64,000 nucleotides of DNA from Arthrobacter sp. 35W (GCF_000482545.1 NZ_KI519454.1:558001-622000), one strand, 5' to 3'; positions 29,529 through 39,664 are shown, numbered from the stretch's first letter. Program-made: numbers and translations. Notes: generated from the sequence alone by a model not told the origin.

Positions 29529-30326
29529 ATGGTCAGCGGGTTTGAGGACATCCAGCTGGCCACGATGGTGTTGATCATCGTGGCCGGCTTTGCCGCGGGG
29601 TGGATCGACGCCGTGGTGGGCGGCGGCGGGTTGATCCAGCTGCCCGTGATGCTCATGATCCCTGGCATCACCCCCGTCCAGGCGCTGGCGACCAACAAGA
29701 TGGGCTCCATCTTCGGCACCACCACCAGCGCCGTCACGTACTACCGCAGGGTGCGGCCAGACCTCCGAACGGCCCTGCCCATGGCCGCCGTCGCCTTCGG
29801 CGGCAGTCTGGGCGGGGCGTTCCTGGCCGCGAACCTGCCGCAATCGGTCTTCAAGCCGATCATCGTCGCGGCGCTCATCGCCGTCGCACTTTTCACCGCC
29901 TTCAAGTCCAATGTGGGGGAGCTGACAGAACTCAAGCACAGCGGGCACCGCCACTATGTGCTGGCCGCGCTCATCGGCGGCGTCATCGGTTTCTACGACG
30001 GTCTGATCGGTCCGGGCACCGGGTCGTTCCTGGTCATCGCCCTGGTCACCCTGATGGGCTACGCGTTTCTGGAGGCCAGTGCCAAGGCCAAGATCGTCAA
30101 CATGGCCACCAACGCCGGCGCCCTGGTATTCTTCCTGCCGCACGGCTCGCTGCTGTGGGGCGTGGGCCTGGTGCTGGGCCTGGCCAACATGGCCGGCGGC
30201 TACCTGGGCGCTCGAACCGCGGTGGAAAAGGGCAGCACGTTCATCCGGGTGGTGTTCCTGGTGGTGGTGGCCGCGCTCATCATCAAATTGGGCGCCGATG
30301 TTTGGAACGAGAACTTCGCCCACTGA
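29529..30326 (+). CDS. TSUP family (TauE/SafE) membrane permease
   Basis: Putative sulfonate/sulfite/organic acid permease of 265 aa with about eight membrane helices. The repeated motif is visible as GWIDAVVGGGGLIQLPVML plus LATNKMGSIFGTTTSAVTYYRR in the N-half, and YDGLIGPGTGSFLVIALV plus AKAKIVNMATNAGALVFF in the C-half. The ATG at 29529 follows GGGGGGAAG. No sulfur metabolism gene is adjacent, so the substrate is open. Confidence 0.93.
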   Translation: MVSGFEDIQLATMVLIIVAGFAAGWIDAVVGGGGLIQLPVMLMIPGITPVQALATNKMGSIFGTTTSAVTYYRRVRPDLRTALPMAAVAFGGSLGGAFLAANLPQSVFKPIIVAALIAVALFTAFKSNVGELTELKHSGHRHYVLAALIGGVIGFYDGLIGPGTGSFLVIALVTLMGYAFLEASAKAKIVNMATNAGALVFFLPHGSLLWGVGLVLGLANMAGGYLGARTAVEKGSTFIRVVFLVVVAALIIKLGADVWNENFAH

Positions 30327-30350
30327 CAGAATGCTCCGGCGCCCCGTGGA

Positions 30351-31343
30351 CTACGTCAGGACCTTCAAATCGTGGGCGGCCGGCAGCTCGGCCAGCGTCT
30401 TGCCGGCCAGGGTGCTCGCCACCCAGAGCGAGCGCTGGGCGTCACCCTCGTGGTCCCCCTTGGCGACGTACCACAGGGCATTCTCCACTTCGCGGGCGAT
30501 GCTCCACTGCACGGCGACGTCCACGTCCAGACCGGCTGCCTCGCACAATTGCGCGCAACGGTCCCGCAGGGCCGCCGCCGGATCTGCGTGCGAGAGGTCC
30601 CCGATCCGGTTCCACAGGCATGGCGCCACAGCGAATTCCGCCTCGCCAATGCTGGGCTGCGGATCGATGGCCGCGTAGTCCGTGCGCCCCGGGCGGCCCA
30701 GGATGTTCAGGTAGTGAAGGTCCGTGTGGACCAGCACGTCATGCTGGCTGCGCCGGGACACCGCTCCGCGGGTCTGGCAGACCTCCAGTGCGGCCTCAAG
30801 CATCCACCGGCTGAAGGGCCGGCCCAGCTCCTCCCAGCGCATCGGCAGATCATCGCTCCAGATTTCGGCCGTGTCGGCGATCCGCGGCAGGCGCTCCCAG
30901 CCCGGACGGTCATCGGGGCTGATGGACAGCCGGCGCAGCAGCGTGCCCCAGACATCGACGGCGTCGTCCATGGGGACGGAAATCAGCGACCTGCCGTCGT
31001 CCAACCTGTCCAGCAGCGTTGAGCAGCTGGCCTCATCGTGGGCCAGCAGGCGCACGGCCCCGCGTCCATTCCAGAGCTGGAGGGCCGTGGGTTCGAGCAG
31101 CGATTCGTCATAGGGGAAGGCCACCTTCAACACCGCTTTGGCACCCGTTGCGGTCCATACCGGGACCACGATGCCGGAATAGCCGTTCCACGGCTCGGTG
31201 CCCAGCGGCAGGTCCACCGCCAGCTCCCAACGCTGCAGGCTGGCCTCCAGCAGGGAGGGCAGCGACTGAAGCCAGGCGCGCCGTTCGGTGGAATTGCTGT
31301 AGCGCTTGGTTAGGTCTGCGGGGATGGGGACGACGGCGCTCAC
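30351..31343 (-). CDS. Aminoglycoside/hydroxyurea phosphotransferase-like kinase (streptomycin 6-kinase family)
   Basis: Kinase of 330 aa with a protein-kinase-like fold. The catalytic loop HTDLHYLNIL (H-x-D-x4-N) and YAAIDPQPSIGEAEFAVAP (metal-binding Asp) are typical of PF04655, the streptomycin 6-kinase and hydroxyurea resistance family. GTG 31343 gives VSAVVPIPADLTKRYSN. An upstream-open frame exists but reads through the VIT gene. The ribosome site is weak. Chromosomal relatives need not confer resistance, and its natural substrate is unknown. Confidence 0.85.
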   Translation of the reverse strand: MSAVVPIPADLTKRYSNSTERRAWLQSLPSLLEASLQRWELAVDLPLGTEPWNGYSGIVVPVWTATGAKAVLKVAFPYDESLLEPTALQLWNGRGAVRLLAHDEASCSTLLDRLDDGRSLISVPMDDAVDVWGTLLRRLSISPDDRPGWERLPRIADTAEIWSDDLPMRWEELGRPFSRWMLEAALEVCQTRGAVSRRSQHDVLVHTDLHYLNILGRPGRTDYAAIDPQPSIGEAEFAVAPCLWNRIGDLSHADPAAALRDRCAQLCEAAGLDVDVAVQWSIAREVENALWYVAKGDHEGDAQRSLWVASTLAGKTLAELPAAHDLKVLT

Positions 31344-31437
31344 ACCACAAGGGTACCGGGCCGGCAAGTGGGTGGGCCCACGCTTGCCAGGTTCCCGGAA
31401 AATCGCGCCAGCGATTGTCCGGGCCGGCAAGGGGGGA

Positions 31438-32169
31438 TTACCCGACCAGACCGCTGTTGCCCAGCAAAGAGCCGATGGCAAAGGTTGCAGCCAGTGCGAG
31501 CGCGCCGCCGACCACCACGCGCGTGGCCGCCCTGAGCCGTGATCCGCCGCCGATCCGGGCGGCAAGCCAGCCGGTGGCGGCCAGCGCCACCAGCACCGCG
31601 GCAAAGGCCACCTGGACACGGATGGATTCGGGCGGCAGCAGGATCGCCAGCATGGGCAGGATGGCGCCCAGCGTAAAGGCAATGGCCGAGGCGAGGGCGG
31701 CATGCCACGGGCTGGCGACGTCGTCCTGGTCGATGTGCAGCTCAACCTCCAGATGGGCGGCCAGGGCATCGTGTTCGGTCAGCTCCAACGCCACCTGCCG
31801 GGCGGTCTGCGGCGCGAGCCCCTTGGCCTCATACATGGCCGTGAGCTCGGTGAGTTCCTCCTCGGGCTCCTCGGCAAGCTCCCGGCGTTCCTTCTCGATC
31901 AGGGCGCGCTGGCTGTCGGTCTGGCTGCTGACCGAGACGTACTCGCCCAGGGCCATGGAAATGGCGCCGCCCACCAGGGCCGCCATGCCTGCTGTGAGGA
32001 TGGGGCCGGTGCTGGTGGTGGCACCTGCGACACCAACAACGACGGCGGCAACGGACACAATGCCGTCGTTGGCGCCCATCACGCCGGCGCGGAGCCAGTT
32101 CAGCCGCGCGGCGATGTCGGGGGCATGCGGTTCGTCCCGGTGGTGCGAGACCTGTGCAGCATTGGTCAT
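31438..32169 (-). CDS. VIT1/CCC1-family metal transporter
   Basis: Iron/manganese transporter-like membrane protein of 243 aa. LNWLRAGVMGANDGIVSVAAVVVGVAGA and GGAISMALGEYVSVSSQTDSQRALIEKERREL are hallmark CCC1/VIT segments. The acidic helical loop EEPEEELTELTAMYEAKGL and LTEHDALAAHLEVELHID follow, and the C-terminus has a helix pair (LGAILPMLAILL, GGALALAATFAIGS). The ATG at 32169 has TGGGGAA immediately before. In other organisms relatives store or export Fe/Mn. Confidence 0.92.
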   Translation of the reverse strand: MTNAAQVSHHRDEPHAPDIAARLNWLRAGVMGANDGIVSVAAVVVGVAGATTSTGPILTAGMAALVGGAISMALGEYVSVSSQTDSQRALIEKERRELAEEPEEELTELTAMYEAKGLAPQTARQVALELTEHDALAAHLEVELHIDQDDVASPWHAALASAIAFTLGAILPMLAILLPPESIRVQVAFAAVLVALAATGWLAARIGGGSRLRAATRVVVGGALALAATFAIGSLLGNSGLVG

Positions 32170-32275
32170 TTCCCCAGCCAACCACGGGAGGGTGCCGGAG
32201 GCCAGTGCGGACGGCCGGTTCTCTGCCGGACGCTGCCCAGGTTGGCTGCGGCCGCGGACAACCGCCCGGTCCCGG

Positions 32276-34420
32276 CTATGGGCCCGCGGTGGCCGTCGCG
32301 GTGCCTTCGGACATGGCACCCGGGAATCCCGGCAGTGGAGACACCGGCCCGCCCCACAGGACGGCGCCGTGGGCCGTGCGCAGCAACGAGTCGACAGCGG
32401 TGCTGCGGACACTGCCCGCAGTTGCCGAGGGCAGGCTGAGGGCTGCCAGATCGCCGTAGACCACGCTGAGCTGGGCCTCGAGGCCCGCCAAGGCAGTGGC
32501 CGGGGAGGCTGTGAATGCCGGATCCAGGGCATAGCCGGGTGCGCCGGCGGGAACCGGCAGGCAGGCCTTGCGCAGCTGCGCCGACAACGCGGACAAGGCC
32601 CGCTGGTGGCTGTCGAGCATGGCCACGGCCTGGGTGAAGGCGGGCTCGGGGAAGCGCGTCGCAGAAACCTGGTAGGCGTAGACGGCCCGCTGTTCCGCAG
32701 CGGCAGCGGCCACCAGCGACTGGCCGTCATTGGTGCCGGGAGCGGCGGTGCGGGCGGTGCAGGCCGGCGGCTGGGCGGAACCGGAGGCGGGTGCCGAGGC
32801 AGGCGGCGACGGCGTTGAGGCCGCCGTCGACGTGGACGGTGCCGTGTTGGCCGGAACCAGGTGGCTGGATGCGGGCAGCGGCAGCCCGGCCGCCGAGGCG
32901 AGGGACCTCGCCTGCAGGAGCTGCCCGGTGCCCACCGACGCCAGCAGGCGGCCCATGGCGCCGTCGGCCGTTCCGGCGGCATCCAGAGCCGTGTTGGCGC
33001 TGGCCGCAAGCGATGCCACCAGGGTGGGAACGTCGGCAATTGCGGGCGGTGCCGCAGTGCCGGTGGCTGCGGGAGAGGCGGGGGTGGTGGTGATGGTGAG
33101 GGCGGCGATTTCTGTGGCCAGAATCGCCGCCGTCGTGGAAAGGGGCTGGGCCAATTCTGGTGCCGCCGTGGAGGAGACGGCGTCAACCTGGGCTGCAAGG
33201 ACCCGCGCAGAATCCAGGGACGCGAGACGTGCCAGCTCCGTGGCGGAGGGCTCCGCGGGTGTCGTGGGGGACTTGGCAACCACTGTGCCAAGGGCCAGCA
33301 CCAGAACGGCAACCACCACCAGGAGCAGCGCATGCCAGGTCATCCGCCAGGCCTTGCCCTTGGCCGGTGGCGTCTGCACAGCCGTCGGCGCGGTGGCCGC
33401 GGGCTCGGACTTGACGTCTGTGGCGGCGGGCGATGCGGCGGCTGTGTCTTTGGCCGCGCGCTTGGCGGGGGCCGCGGCAACTGCCCGCGTCTGGCCGGTG
33501 GATCCGCCCTGCTGCGATTGTTCGGCGGCGCGCAGAGCGCGGCGCGACTGCGGTGCGGGGGCATCCGCGGACTCCGGCGCCTCGGGGGCTGCCGATGCCT
33601 CAGAAACCTCCAGGGCAGGAGCGTCCGACGTGCCGGCTGGCTCTGTCGGCTCTGCAGCGTCGAGTGTCTCCAGCGGCTCGGGCGTGCTGGGCGCCTCGGC
33701 TGGCGTGGCTGGTTCCGGGGGTTCGGTGTCCTCGGCCGGTGATGCCTCCGTGACCACGCTGTGAACAGCATCCTCAGGATCTGCGGCGCCGTCCTCGGGC
33801 TCTGCCACGCCGCCGCCGTGCTCGGCGTTCTCCGGTGCCGGTGCATCCTCTTCTGAAGACCCGGCGGCGGGCGGTTCTTCATCAGCCTCGGTGGACCCGG
33901 GGGCGGGCGGTTCTTGTCCAGCCTCGCCGGCGGTGTCCGCATCCGTGGATGCTGCGGTGGAGGCAGTGGACTCGGTGGACTCGGTGGACGGCGTGTCCGG
34001 CGCCGGTGCCCCGGCCGGTTCCGCCGCCGCGTCCTTTTCTTCCTCGGCTTCCACTACGAGGGACCCGTCGTCGGCCCCGGCGCCGTCGTCGGCGTTGCCT
34101 TCAACAGACCCTGCGGCGGGGGTCGAGATGGACGTTCCAGCCTCGCTGATGCCGGGTTTTGCGGCAGCAGCGGTGACATTCATCTCCATTTCCGTCGGCT
34201 CCACGGCCGCCGCCGCCGCCGTGGCAGTGGCCTCCGGGGCCGCCGCGGGCACCGCGGCGGTGCCGGCGGGTGACTGTGCGGGGGTGTTGCCGTCCCTGGG
34301 CGGACCGGCCGGAGCCGTGGCGCGGCGGGGACCACCCTTGCGGCCCGTGCGCGGTTTTCCGCGGCCGTTCGTGCCGGAAGGGCCAGGATTGCGGTCCGCG
34401 GGGGTGGAGGATTTAGTCAC
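32276..34420 (-). CDS. DUF4439-containing membrane-anchored protein with long disordered N-terminus
   Basis: Protein of 714 aa from GTG 34420. Residues 1-357 are Ala/Pro/Glu/Ser/Thr-rich, low in hydrophobics and strongly acidic in the middle (for example 145-159 repeats STEST). A single membrane helix follows at about 363-382 after KGKAWRM. The C-terminus (AAAAAEQRAVYAYQVSATRF, MLDSHQRALSALSAQLRKACL) matches the DUF4439 ferritin-like fold, but few metal-ligand residues are visible. Typical relatives, as I recall, are shorter. The start codon is unconfirmed; ATG for MEMNVT (about residue 78) is an alternative. It lies upstream of the VIT transporter on the same strand. Confidence 0.75.
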   Translation of the reverse strand: MTKSSTPADRNPGPSGTNGRGKPRTGRKGGPRRATAPAGPPRDGNTPAQSPAGTAAVPAAAPEATATAAAAAVEPTEMEMNVTAAAAKPGISEAGTSISTPAAGSVEGNADDGAGADDGSLVVEAEEEKDAAAEPAGAPAPDTPSTESTESTASTAASTDADTAGEAGQEPPAPGSTEADEEPPAAGSSEEDAPAPENAEHGGGVAEPEDGAADPEDAVHSVVTEASPAEDTEPPEPATPAEAPSTPEPLETLDAAEPTEPAGTSDAPALEVSEASAAPEAPESADAPAPQSRRALRAAEQSQQGGSTGQTRAVAAAPAKRAAKDTAAASPAATDVKSEPAATAPTAVQTPPAKGKAWRMTWHALLLVVVAVLVLALGTVVAKSPTTPAEPSATELARLASLDSARVLAAQVDAVSSTAAPELAQPLSTTAAILATEIAALTITTTPASPAATGTAAPPAIADVPTLVASLAASANTALDAAGTADGAMGRLLASVGTGQLLQARSLASAAGLPLPASSHLVPANTAPSTSTAASTPSPPASAPASGSAQPPACTARTAAPGTNDGQSLVAAAAAEQRAVYAYQVSATRFPEPAFTQAVAMLDSHQRALSALSAQLRKACLPVPAGAPGYALDPAFTASPATALAGLEAQLSVVYGDLAALSLPSATAGSVRSTAVDSLLRTAHGAVLWGGPVSPLPGFPGAMSEGTATATAGP

Positions 34421-34587
34421 AACAGTCGATCATGTCATGAGCGGCTTGCACCGCGCACACCGGCATCGGGGAGTCCTGCGCCACCCGCGCACAAGCGGCC
34501 GCCGGCCCCAAAGCTGGTTCACCGCAGGTGGCAGAAACTCGGTACGCTATTACCTACAACATCATCTAAGTGGGAGGCGGGCGCGGA

Positions 34588-35205
34588 ATGAACAAGCCGG
34601 AGCGGCCCAACGGGTCAGCGGAGCACGCAGCGAAGACCGCGCATTCAGCCGAAGCCCAGAGGCTTTTTGAACTCATCAATCCCACGGTGGAAGCCAACCG
34701 GCTGTTCCTAGAAGATGTGAGCGTCACTGTGGCCGGATCACACCGGACCGTGGCAGTGGTCATTGACCTGCCCGACACGGAGACCGGCGGCGTCGGCCTC
34801 GACGTCATCGGCTCCATTTCCCGCGAGCTCTCGGACGTGCTGGACAACGATCCCCGCGACGACGGCCGCCCCTATGATCTGGAAGTCTCCTCGCCTGGCA
34901 TTTCGCGCCCGCTGACCGAGCCGCGGCATTGGCGCCGTTCGCTGGGCCGCATGGTGAAGGTCAACGTCATGGCGGGGGAGAACCTCACTGGGCGTGTCTT
35001 GGAAGTTGGCGACGACGGCGTACTGCTGCGCCCGGAGCTGGAAGTAAAGAAGGGCATGAAGCCCAAGCAGGGTGAGCCCGTGCGGATTGGTTTCGAGACC
35101 ATCCGCCGTGGCGTCGTAGAGGTTGAATTCAGCCATCTGGACGACGTCGAATTGGATTTGGAATTTGGTCCGGCTGGAGCCGGGGCCGAGGGAGAGGAAA
35201 GCTGA
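34588..35205 (+). CDS. rimP: Ribosome maturation factor RimP
   Basis: 30S assembly factor of 205 aa. The ATG at 34588 follows GGGAGG (34572-34577). [18 protein letters not shown] and the segment [29 protein letters not shown] are diagnostic of RimP. The N-terminus has an extra charged segment of about 20 residues and the C-terminus is acidic. First gene of the rimP-nusA-ylxR-infB-rbfA operon. TACGCT near 34543-34548, with TTCACC about 19 nt upstream, may be its promoter. Confidence 0.96.
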   Translation: MNKPERPNGSAEHAAKTAHSAEAQRLFELINPTVEANRLFLEDVSVTVAGSHRTVAVVIDLPDTETGGVGLDVIGSISRELSDVLDNDPRDDGRPYDLEVSSPGISRPLTEPRHWRRSLGRMVKVNVMAGENLTGRVLEVGDDGVLLRPELEVKKGMKPKQGEPVRIGFETIRRGVVEVEFSHLDDVELDLEFGPAGAGAEGEES

Positions 35206-35206
35206 C

Positions 35207-36199
35207 ATGGATATCGATATGAGCGCGCTGCGACTGTTGGAGCGTGAGCGTGAGATCCCCTTGGATCTGCTGATCCCCACCATCGAACAGGCCCTGCTGG
35301 TGGCCTACCACAAGTCGCCCGGAGCCATCAGCTCCGCGCGTGCCGAGCTGGACCGCAAGAGCGGCCACGTCACCATCTGGGCCGCCGAGCTTGATGAAGA
35401 CGGCACGGCCATTGGAGAGTTTGACGACACCCCGGCCGGCTTTGGCCGCATCGCCGCGAGCACCGCCCGCCAGATCATCCTGCAGCGTCTGCGCGACGTT
35501 GAGGATGACAATGTCCTGGGCGAGTTCAAGGGCAAGGAAGGCGAGCTGGTTTCCGGCCAGATCCAGCAGGGGCACAACCCGCACATGGTCCAGGTGAACC
35601 TGGGCACGGTTGAGGCGCTGCTGCCTCCCACCGAGCAGGTTCCCGGCGAGGACTACCGCCACGGCACACGCGTCCGCGCATTCGTCGTGGATGTCCACCG
35701 CGGCATGAAGGGCCCGTCCATCACGCTGTCGCGTTCGCACCCGGGCCTCGTCCGGAAGCTCTTCGAACTGGAAGTTCCGGAGATCGCCGACCGTTCCGTG
35801 GAAATCGTGGCACTGGCCCGCGAAGCCGGACACCGCACCAAGATCGCCGTCATCGCCCACACCCCCGGCATCAACGCCAAGGGCGCGTGCATCGGTGAAA
35901 TGGGTTCACGTGTGCGTGCCGTCATGACCGAGCTCAACGACGAGAAGATCGACATTGTCGACTTCAGCGAGGACCCGGCAACGTTCATTGCCAACTCGCT
36001 CTCGCCGTCGAAGGTCATCTCCGTCACGGTGGTCGACGCCGACGCCCGTTCCGCCCGCGTGGTGGTTCCGGACTACCAGCTCTCCCTGGCCATCGGCAAG
36101 GAGGGGCAGAACGCCCGTCTGGCAGCAAAACTGACCGGCTGGCGCATCGACATCATCTCCGACGCCGCGGCTGCAGCCGCACCGGCAGCAGCAGTTTAG
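35207..36199 (+). CDS. nusA: Transcription elongation factor NusA
   Basis: RNA polymerase-binding factor of 330 aa that affects pausing, termination and antitermination. [22 protein letters not shown] is the N-terminal RNAP-binding domain. The S1 domain follows, then two KH domains with [25 protein letters not shown] and [14 protein letters not shown]. The C-terminal [21 protein letters not shown] is the second KH signature. The ATG at 35207 lies 1 nt after the rimP stop, with GGAGAGG upstream. Lengths are normal for actinobacteria. Confidence 0.97.
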   Translation: MDIDMSALRLLEREREIPLDLLIPTIEQALLVAYHKSPGAISSARAELDRKSGHVTIWAAELDEDGTAIGEFDDTPAGFGRIAASTARQIILQRLRDVEDDNVLGEFKGKEGELVSGQIQQGHNPHMVQVNLGTVEALLPPTEQVPGEDYRHGTRVRAFVVDVHRGMKGPSITLSRSHPGLVRKLFELEVPEIADRSVEIVALAREAGHRTKIAVIAHTPGINAKGACIGEMGSRVRAVMTELNDEKIDIVDFSEDPATFIANSLSPSKVISVTVVDADARSARVVVPDYQLSLAIGKEGQNARLAAKLTGWRIDIISDAAAAAAPAAAV

Positions 36200-36262
36200 G
36201 TTGCCGGGCGCCGGTGGCGCTAGAATAGGAGACGGCCGGGTCTTGCGACCGTCGACTCCCCA

Positions 36263-36592
36263 ATGAGGCAAACACCACCAGTGGAAGCACAAACACGCAG
36301 CACCGCTTCCACGGCACCGGTGCGCACCTGCATTGGCTGCCGGCGCAGCGACTCCCAGCCATCGTTGCTGCGGATTGCGAAGGAAACAACCGCTGCGGGT
36401 GCAACATCCGCGGTGGCAGACCCCAAGCGCCGCCTTCCAGGACGGGGTGCGTGGCTGCACCCGACCATTGCCTGCCTTGCGTTGGCGTTGAAAAAGCGTG
36501 CCATCGGCCGAGCCCTTCCGGGTGCGGTGGAGAGCACAAATGTTCAAGAGCACATCGCAAAGCTGGCCCAGGCCGCAGCGAACGAACCGTAG
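36263..36592 (+). CDS. ylxR: YlxR / RnpM family RNA-binding protein
   Basis: Small DUF448 protein of 109 aa, reported in other bacteria to bind RNA and modulate RNase P. VRTCIGCRRSDSQPSLLRIAKE and LPGRGAWLHPTIACLALALKKRAIGRAL carry the conserved R-x-C-x-x-C and GRGAWL-H motifs. The ATG at 36263 has no strong ribosome site; GTG 36281 is possible. Sits between nusA and infB as in most bacteria. Confidence 0.92.
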   Translation: MRQTPPVEAQTRSTASTAPVRTCIGCRRSDSQPSLLRIAKETTAAGATSAVADPKRRLPGRGAWLHPTIACLALALKKRAIGRALPGAVESTNVQEHIAKLAQAAANEP

Positions 36593-36594
36593 AA

Positions 36595-36654
36595 ATGTCC
36601 AACCTGAAAGCGGGTCTGAAATCTGATGGAAACCCGATGAGTACCCAGCGATGA
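36595..36654 (+). CDS. Possible 19-codon ORF between ylxR and infB
   Basis: ATG two bases after the ylxR stop opens MSNLKAGLKSDGNPMSTQR and ends at TGA 36652-36654. That stop overlaps the next ATG (ATGA), which opens MSAQR, in turn overlapping a third ORF. No ribosome site of its own is evident; it could be translated by termination-reinitiation from ylxR. It may be chance. Confidence 0.2.
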   Translation: MSNLKAGLKSDGNPMSTQR

Positions 36655-36663
36655 GTGCCCAAC
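36636..36663. repeat. Two tandem 14-bp repeats in the infB leader
   Basis: GATGAGTACCCAGC (36636-36649) and GATGAGTGCCCAAC (36650-36663), followed by a partial GATGAGC. Each repeat carries an ATG and creates an overlapping TGA/ATG junction. Confidence 0.75.
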
Positions 36664-36664
36664 G

Positions 36665-36727
36665 ATGAGCATTTTCATGTGCTCTGACGCAGCGCGTTCC
36701 GACGTGGAACGTTGCCGTAGGAATTAA
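36665..36727 (+). CDS. Possible 20-codon upstream ORF before infB
   Basis: Fourth in the chain of overlapping ATGA links; reads [20 protein letters not shown] and stops at TAA 36725-36727, 41 nt before the infB GTG. It could be a leader peptide or simply chance; conservation in other species is the test. Confidence 0.2.
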   Translation: MSIFMCSDAARSDVERCRRN

Positions 36728-36768
36728 ACGGTTCGTACCTGTCCGGTGCGGGCCGAGACAGGAGAAAT

Positions 36769-39648
36769 GTGGCCAAGGCCCGCGTACACGAGCTCGCTAA
36801 AGAGCTCGGCATCACCTCAAAAGAAGCAGTCACCAAGCTGCAGGAACTGGGCGAATTCGTTCGCTCCGCATCTTCCACCATTGAGGCCCCCGTCGTGAAG
36901 AAGCTTCGCGACGCGTTCCCGGCTGCCGCCAATGCGGCACCGGCACCCAAGGCAGCCGTTCCGGCAGCCCCCGCCCCGGCAGCACCGGCACCCGCAGCAC
37001 CGGCTCCGGCCGCTCCGGCTGCACCCGCCCCCGCTGCCCCGGCAGCACCGGCACCCGCCGCAGAATTCAAGCCGGCCGCCCCCGCGGCACCGGCAGCTCC
37101 GGCACCGGCAGCAGCGGCTCCGGCCCCCGCCGCCCCTGCTCCGGCAGCATCCTCCGCAGCCAAGCCGGGCGCACGTCCGGCCCCGGCAGCTCCGGCCCCG
37201 GCCAAGCCGGCCACGTCCGCCCGTCCGGGTGGTCCGCGTCCGGGCAACAACCCCTTCGCCACCTCCCAGGGAATGCCCCGCTCCGGCGGACGTCCCGAGC
37301 GCGGCGAAGGCGATCGCCAGGGACGTGGCGGCGCAGCCGGCCCGCGTCCGGGCAACAACCCGTTTGCAACCTCCCAGGGCATGCCGCGTCCGGGCGCTCC
37401 GCGCACCGGTGACGCTGGTGCCGGTGGACCCCGTCCCGCAGCGGGCGCTGGCGGACCTCGTCCGGCAGCCGGTGCTGGTGGACCCCGTCCCGCCGCTCCG
37501 CGTCCGGGTGGGCCCCGTCCCACTCCGGGCATGATGCCCAACCGCACCGAGCGTCCGGCAGCGCCGGGCCGCGGGAACGACCGCCCCGGCGGTCCGGGCC
37601 GCGGCCGTCCCGGTGCACCCGGTGGCGCGCCCGGTGGAGCACCCGGCGCCGGTGGCGGCACCGGCGCACCCGCCGGTGGTGGCTTTGGCAAGGGCGGCCG
37701 CGGCCGCGGTGGCACCCAGGGCGCCTTCGGCAAGGGCGGCGCAGGCCGTGGCAAGCAGCGCAAGTCCAAGCGGGCGAAGCGGCAGGAACTGGAGCAGATG
37801 AGTGCTCCGTCGCTGGGTGGCGTGAGCGTACCCCGCGGCAACGGCGATACTGTCGTCCGCCTGCGCCGTGGATCTTCCATCACGGACTTCGCCGACAAGA
37901 TCGAGGCAAACCCCGCAGCACTGGTGACCGTGCTCTTCCACCTGGGCGAAATGGCTACGGCCACGCAGTCCCTGGACGAAGACACGTTTGCGCTGCTGGG
38001 CACCGAGCTTGGCTACAAGGTCCTGGTCGTCTCGCCGGAGGACGAGGAGCGCGAGCTCCTGAGCGCCTTCGACATCGACTTCGACGCCGAGCTTGAGGCC
38101 GAAGGCGACGAGGACCTCGAGGTCCGCCCGCCGGTTGTCACAGTCATGGGCCACGTGGACCACGGTAAGACCCGCCTGCTCGATGCCATCCGCAACTCGG
38201 ATGTTGTCGCTGGCGAGCACGGTGGCATCACCCAGCACATCGGTGCCTACCAGATCAGCCACGAGCACGAGGGCATCGACCGCCGCATCACCTTCATTGA
38301 CACCCCGGGCCACGAGGCGTTCACCGCCATGCGTGCACGTGGTGCCAAGGTCACCGACATTGCCGTGCTGGTTGTCGCAGCGGACGACGGCGTTATGCCG
38401 CAGACCGTTGAGGCGCTCAACCACGCACAGGCTGCCGGTGTGCCGATTGTGGTCGCCGTGAACAAGATCGACAAGGAAGGCGCCAACCCGGACAAGATCC
38501 GCGGCCAGCTGACCGAGTACGGACTGGTTCCGGAAGAGTATGGTGGCGACACCATGTTCGTTGACGTTTCCGCCCGCCAGAAGCTGAACATTGACGAGCT
38601 GCTCGAGGCAGTGCTGCTGACCGCAGACGCCGCCCTGGACATGCGCGCCAACCCGAACAAGGACGCCCGAGGCATCGCGATCGAAGCCAACCTGGACAAG
38701 GGCCGCGGTTCCGTGGCCACCGTTCTCGTGCAGTCCGGTACCTTGCACGTCGGTGACACGATCGTTGCGGGCACCGCCCACGGCCGCGTTCGTGCCATGT
38801 TCGACGAAGACGGCAGCGTCATCACCGAGGCCGGACCTTCCCGTCCGGTGCAGGTACTGGGTCTGTCCAACGTTCCCCGTGCAGGTGACACGTTCTTCGT
38901 CACCGGCGACGAGCGTACGGCCCGCCAGATCGCTGAAAAGCGTGAGGCTGCCGACCGCAACGCCGCCCTGGCCAAGCGCCGCAAGCGCATCTCCCTGGAA
39001 GACTTCGACCAGGCAGTTGCCGCGGGCAAGGTTGACACCCTCAACCTCATCCTCAAGGGTGACGTGTCCGGTGCTGTTGAAGCGCTGGAAGACTCGTTGC
39101 TCAAGATCGATGTTGGCGAAGGCGTGCAGCTGCGCGTCATCCACCGCGGTGTGGGTGCCATCACGCAGAACGACGTCAACCTGGCCACGGTCGACAACGC
39201 CATCATCATCGGCTTCAACGTCAAGCCGGCGGAGCGCGTTGCTGAACTGGCCGACCGCGAGGGCGTCGACATGCGCTTCTACTCGGTCATCTACGGCGCG
39301 ATCGATGACATTGAGCTGGCTCTGAAGGGCATGCTCAAGCCGGAGTACGAGGAAGTCCAGCTGGGCACCGCGGAAATCCGCGAGGTCTTCCGTTCTTCCA
39401 AGTTCGGCAACATCGCCGGCTCGATCGTCCGCTCGGGCATCATCCGCCGCAACACCAAGGCACGCGTCCTGCGTGCCGGCAAGGTCATCGGCGACAACCT
39501 GACGGTTGACTCGCTGAAGCGCTTCAAGGATGACGCCACTGAAGTCCGCACGGACTTCGAGTGTGGTATCGGTCTGGGTTCGTTCAACGACCTGCAGGCA
39601 GAAGACATCATCGAGACGTGGGAGATGCGCGAGAAGCCGCGCGTCTAA
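36769..39648 (+). CDS. infB: Translation initiation factor IF-2
   Basis: GTPase that brings initiator tRNA to the ribosome; 959 aa. GTG 36769 is preceded by AGGAGAAAT. The N-terminus (about 50) is a helical IF2_N domain ([30 protein letters not shown]). Residues about 50-340 are a low-complexity Ala/Pro then Gly/Arg/Pro-rich linker with recurring [17 protein letters not shown]-type segments. The G domain has [22 protein letters not shown] and NKID. Domains III-IV end in [17 protein letters not shown] and [18 protein letters not shown]. Long linkers of this kind are usual in actinobacteria. Confidence 0.97.
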   Translation: MAKARVHELAKELGITSKEAVTKLQELGEFVRSASSTIEAPVVKKLRDAFPAAANAAPAPKAAVPAAPAPAAPAPAAPAPAAPAAPAPAAPAAPAPAAEFKPAAPAAPAAPAPAAAAPAPAAPAPAASSAAKPGARPAPAAPAPAKPATSARPGGPRPGNNPFATSQGMPRSGGRPERGEGDRQGRGGAAGPRPGNNPFATSQGMPRPGAPRTGDAGAGGPRPAAGAGGPRPAAGAGGPRPAAPRPGGPRPTPGMMPNRTERPAAPGRGNDRPGGPGRGRPGAPGGAPGGAPGAGGGTGAPAGGGFGKGGRGRGGTQGAFGKGGAGRGKQRKSKRAKRQELEQMSAPSLGGVSVPRGNGDTVVRLRRGSSITDFADKIEANPAALVTVLFHLGEMATATQSLDEDTFALLGTELGYKVLVVSPEDEERELLSAFDIDFDAELEAEGDEDLEVRPPVVTVMGHVDHGKTRLLDAIRNSDVVAGEHGGITQHIGAYQISHEHEGIDRRITFIDTPGHEAFTAMRARGAKVTDIAVLVVAADDGVMPQTVEALNHAQAAGVPIVVAVNKIDKEGANPDKIRGQLTEYGLVPEEYGGDTMFVDVSARQKLNIDELLEAVLLTADAALDMRANPNKDARGIAIEANLDKGRGSVATVLVQSGTLHVGDTIVAGTAHGRVRAMFDEDGSVITEAGPSRPVQVLGLSNVPRAGDTFFVTGDERTARQIAEKREAADRNAALAKRRKRISLEDFDQAVAAGKVDTLNLILKGDVSGAVEALEDSLLKIDVGEGVQLRVIHRGVGAITQNDVNLATVDNAIIIGFNVKPAERVAELADREGVDMRFYSVIYGAIDDIELALKGMLKPEYEEVQLGTAEIREVFRSSKFGNIAGSIVRSGIIRRNTKARVLRAGKVIGDNLTVDSLKRFKDDATEVRTDFECGIGLGSFNDLQAEDIIETWEMREKPRV

Positions 39649-39664
39649 CCAAGCTCAACCGAGT

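Noticed and set aside
30351-31343. Acquired streptomycin-resistance gene
   Set aside because: Base composition matches the neighbours and there are no mobile elements; the family is common in soil actinobacterial chromosomes.
36952-37800. Low-complexity region of infB as a repeat array
   Set aside because: Ala/Pro and Gly/Arg/Pro repeats are part of the normal IF2 linker in actinobacteria.
36817-39144. 775-residue open frame antisense to infB
   Set aside because: Mirror of a strongly coding gene with high third-position GC; composition (Gly/Cys/Arg-rich) is not protein-like and no start signal is seen.
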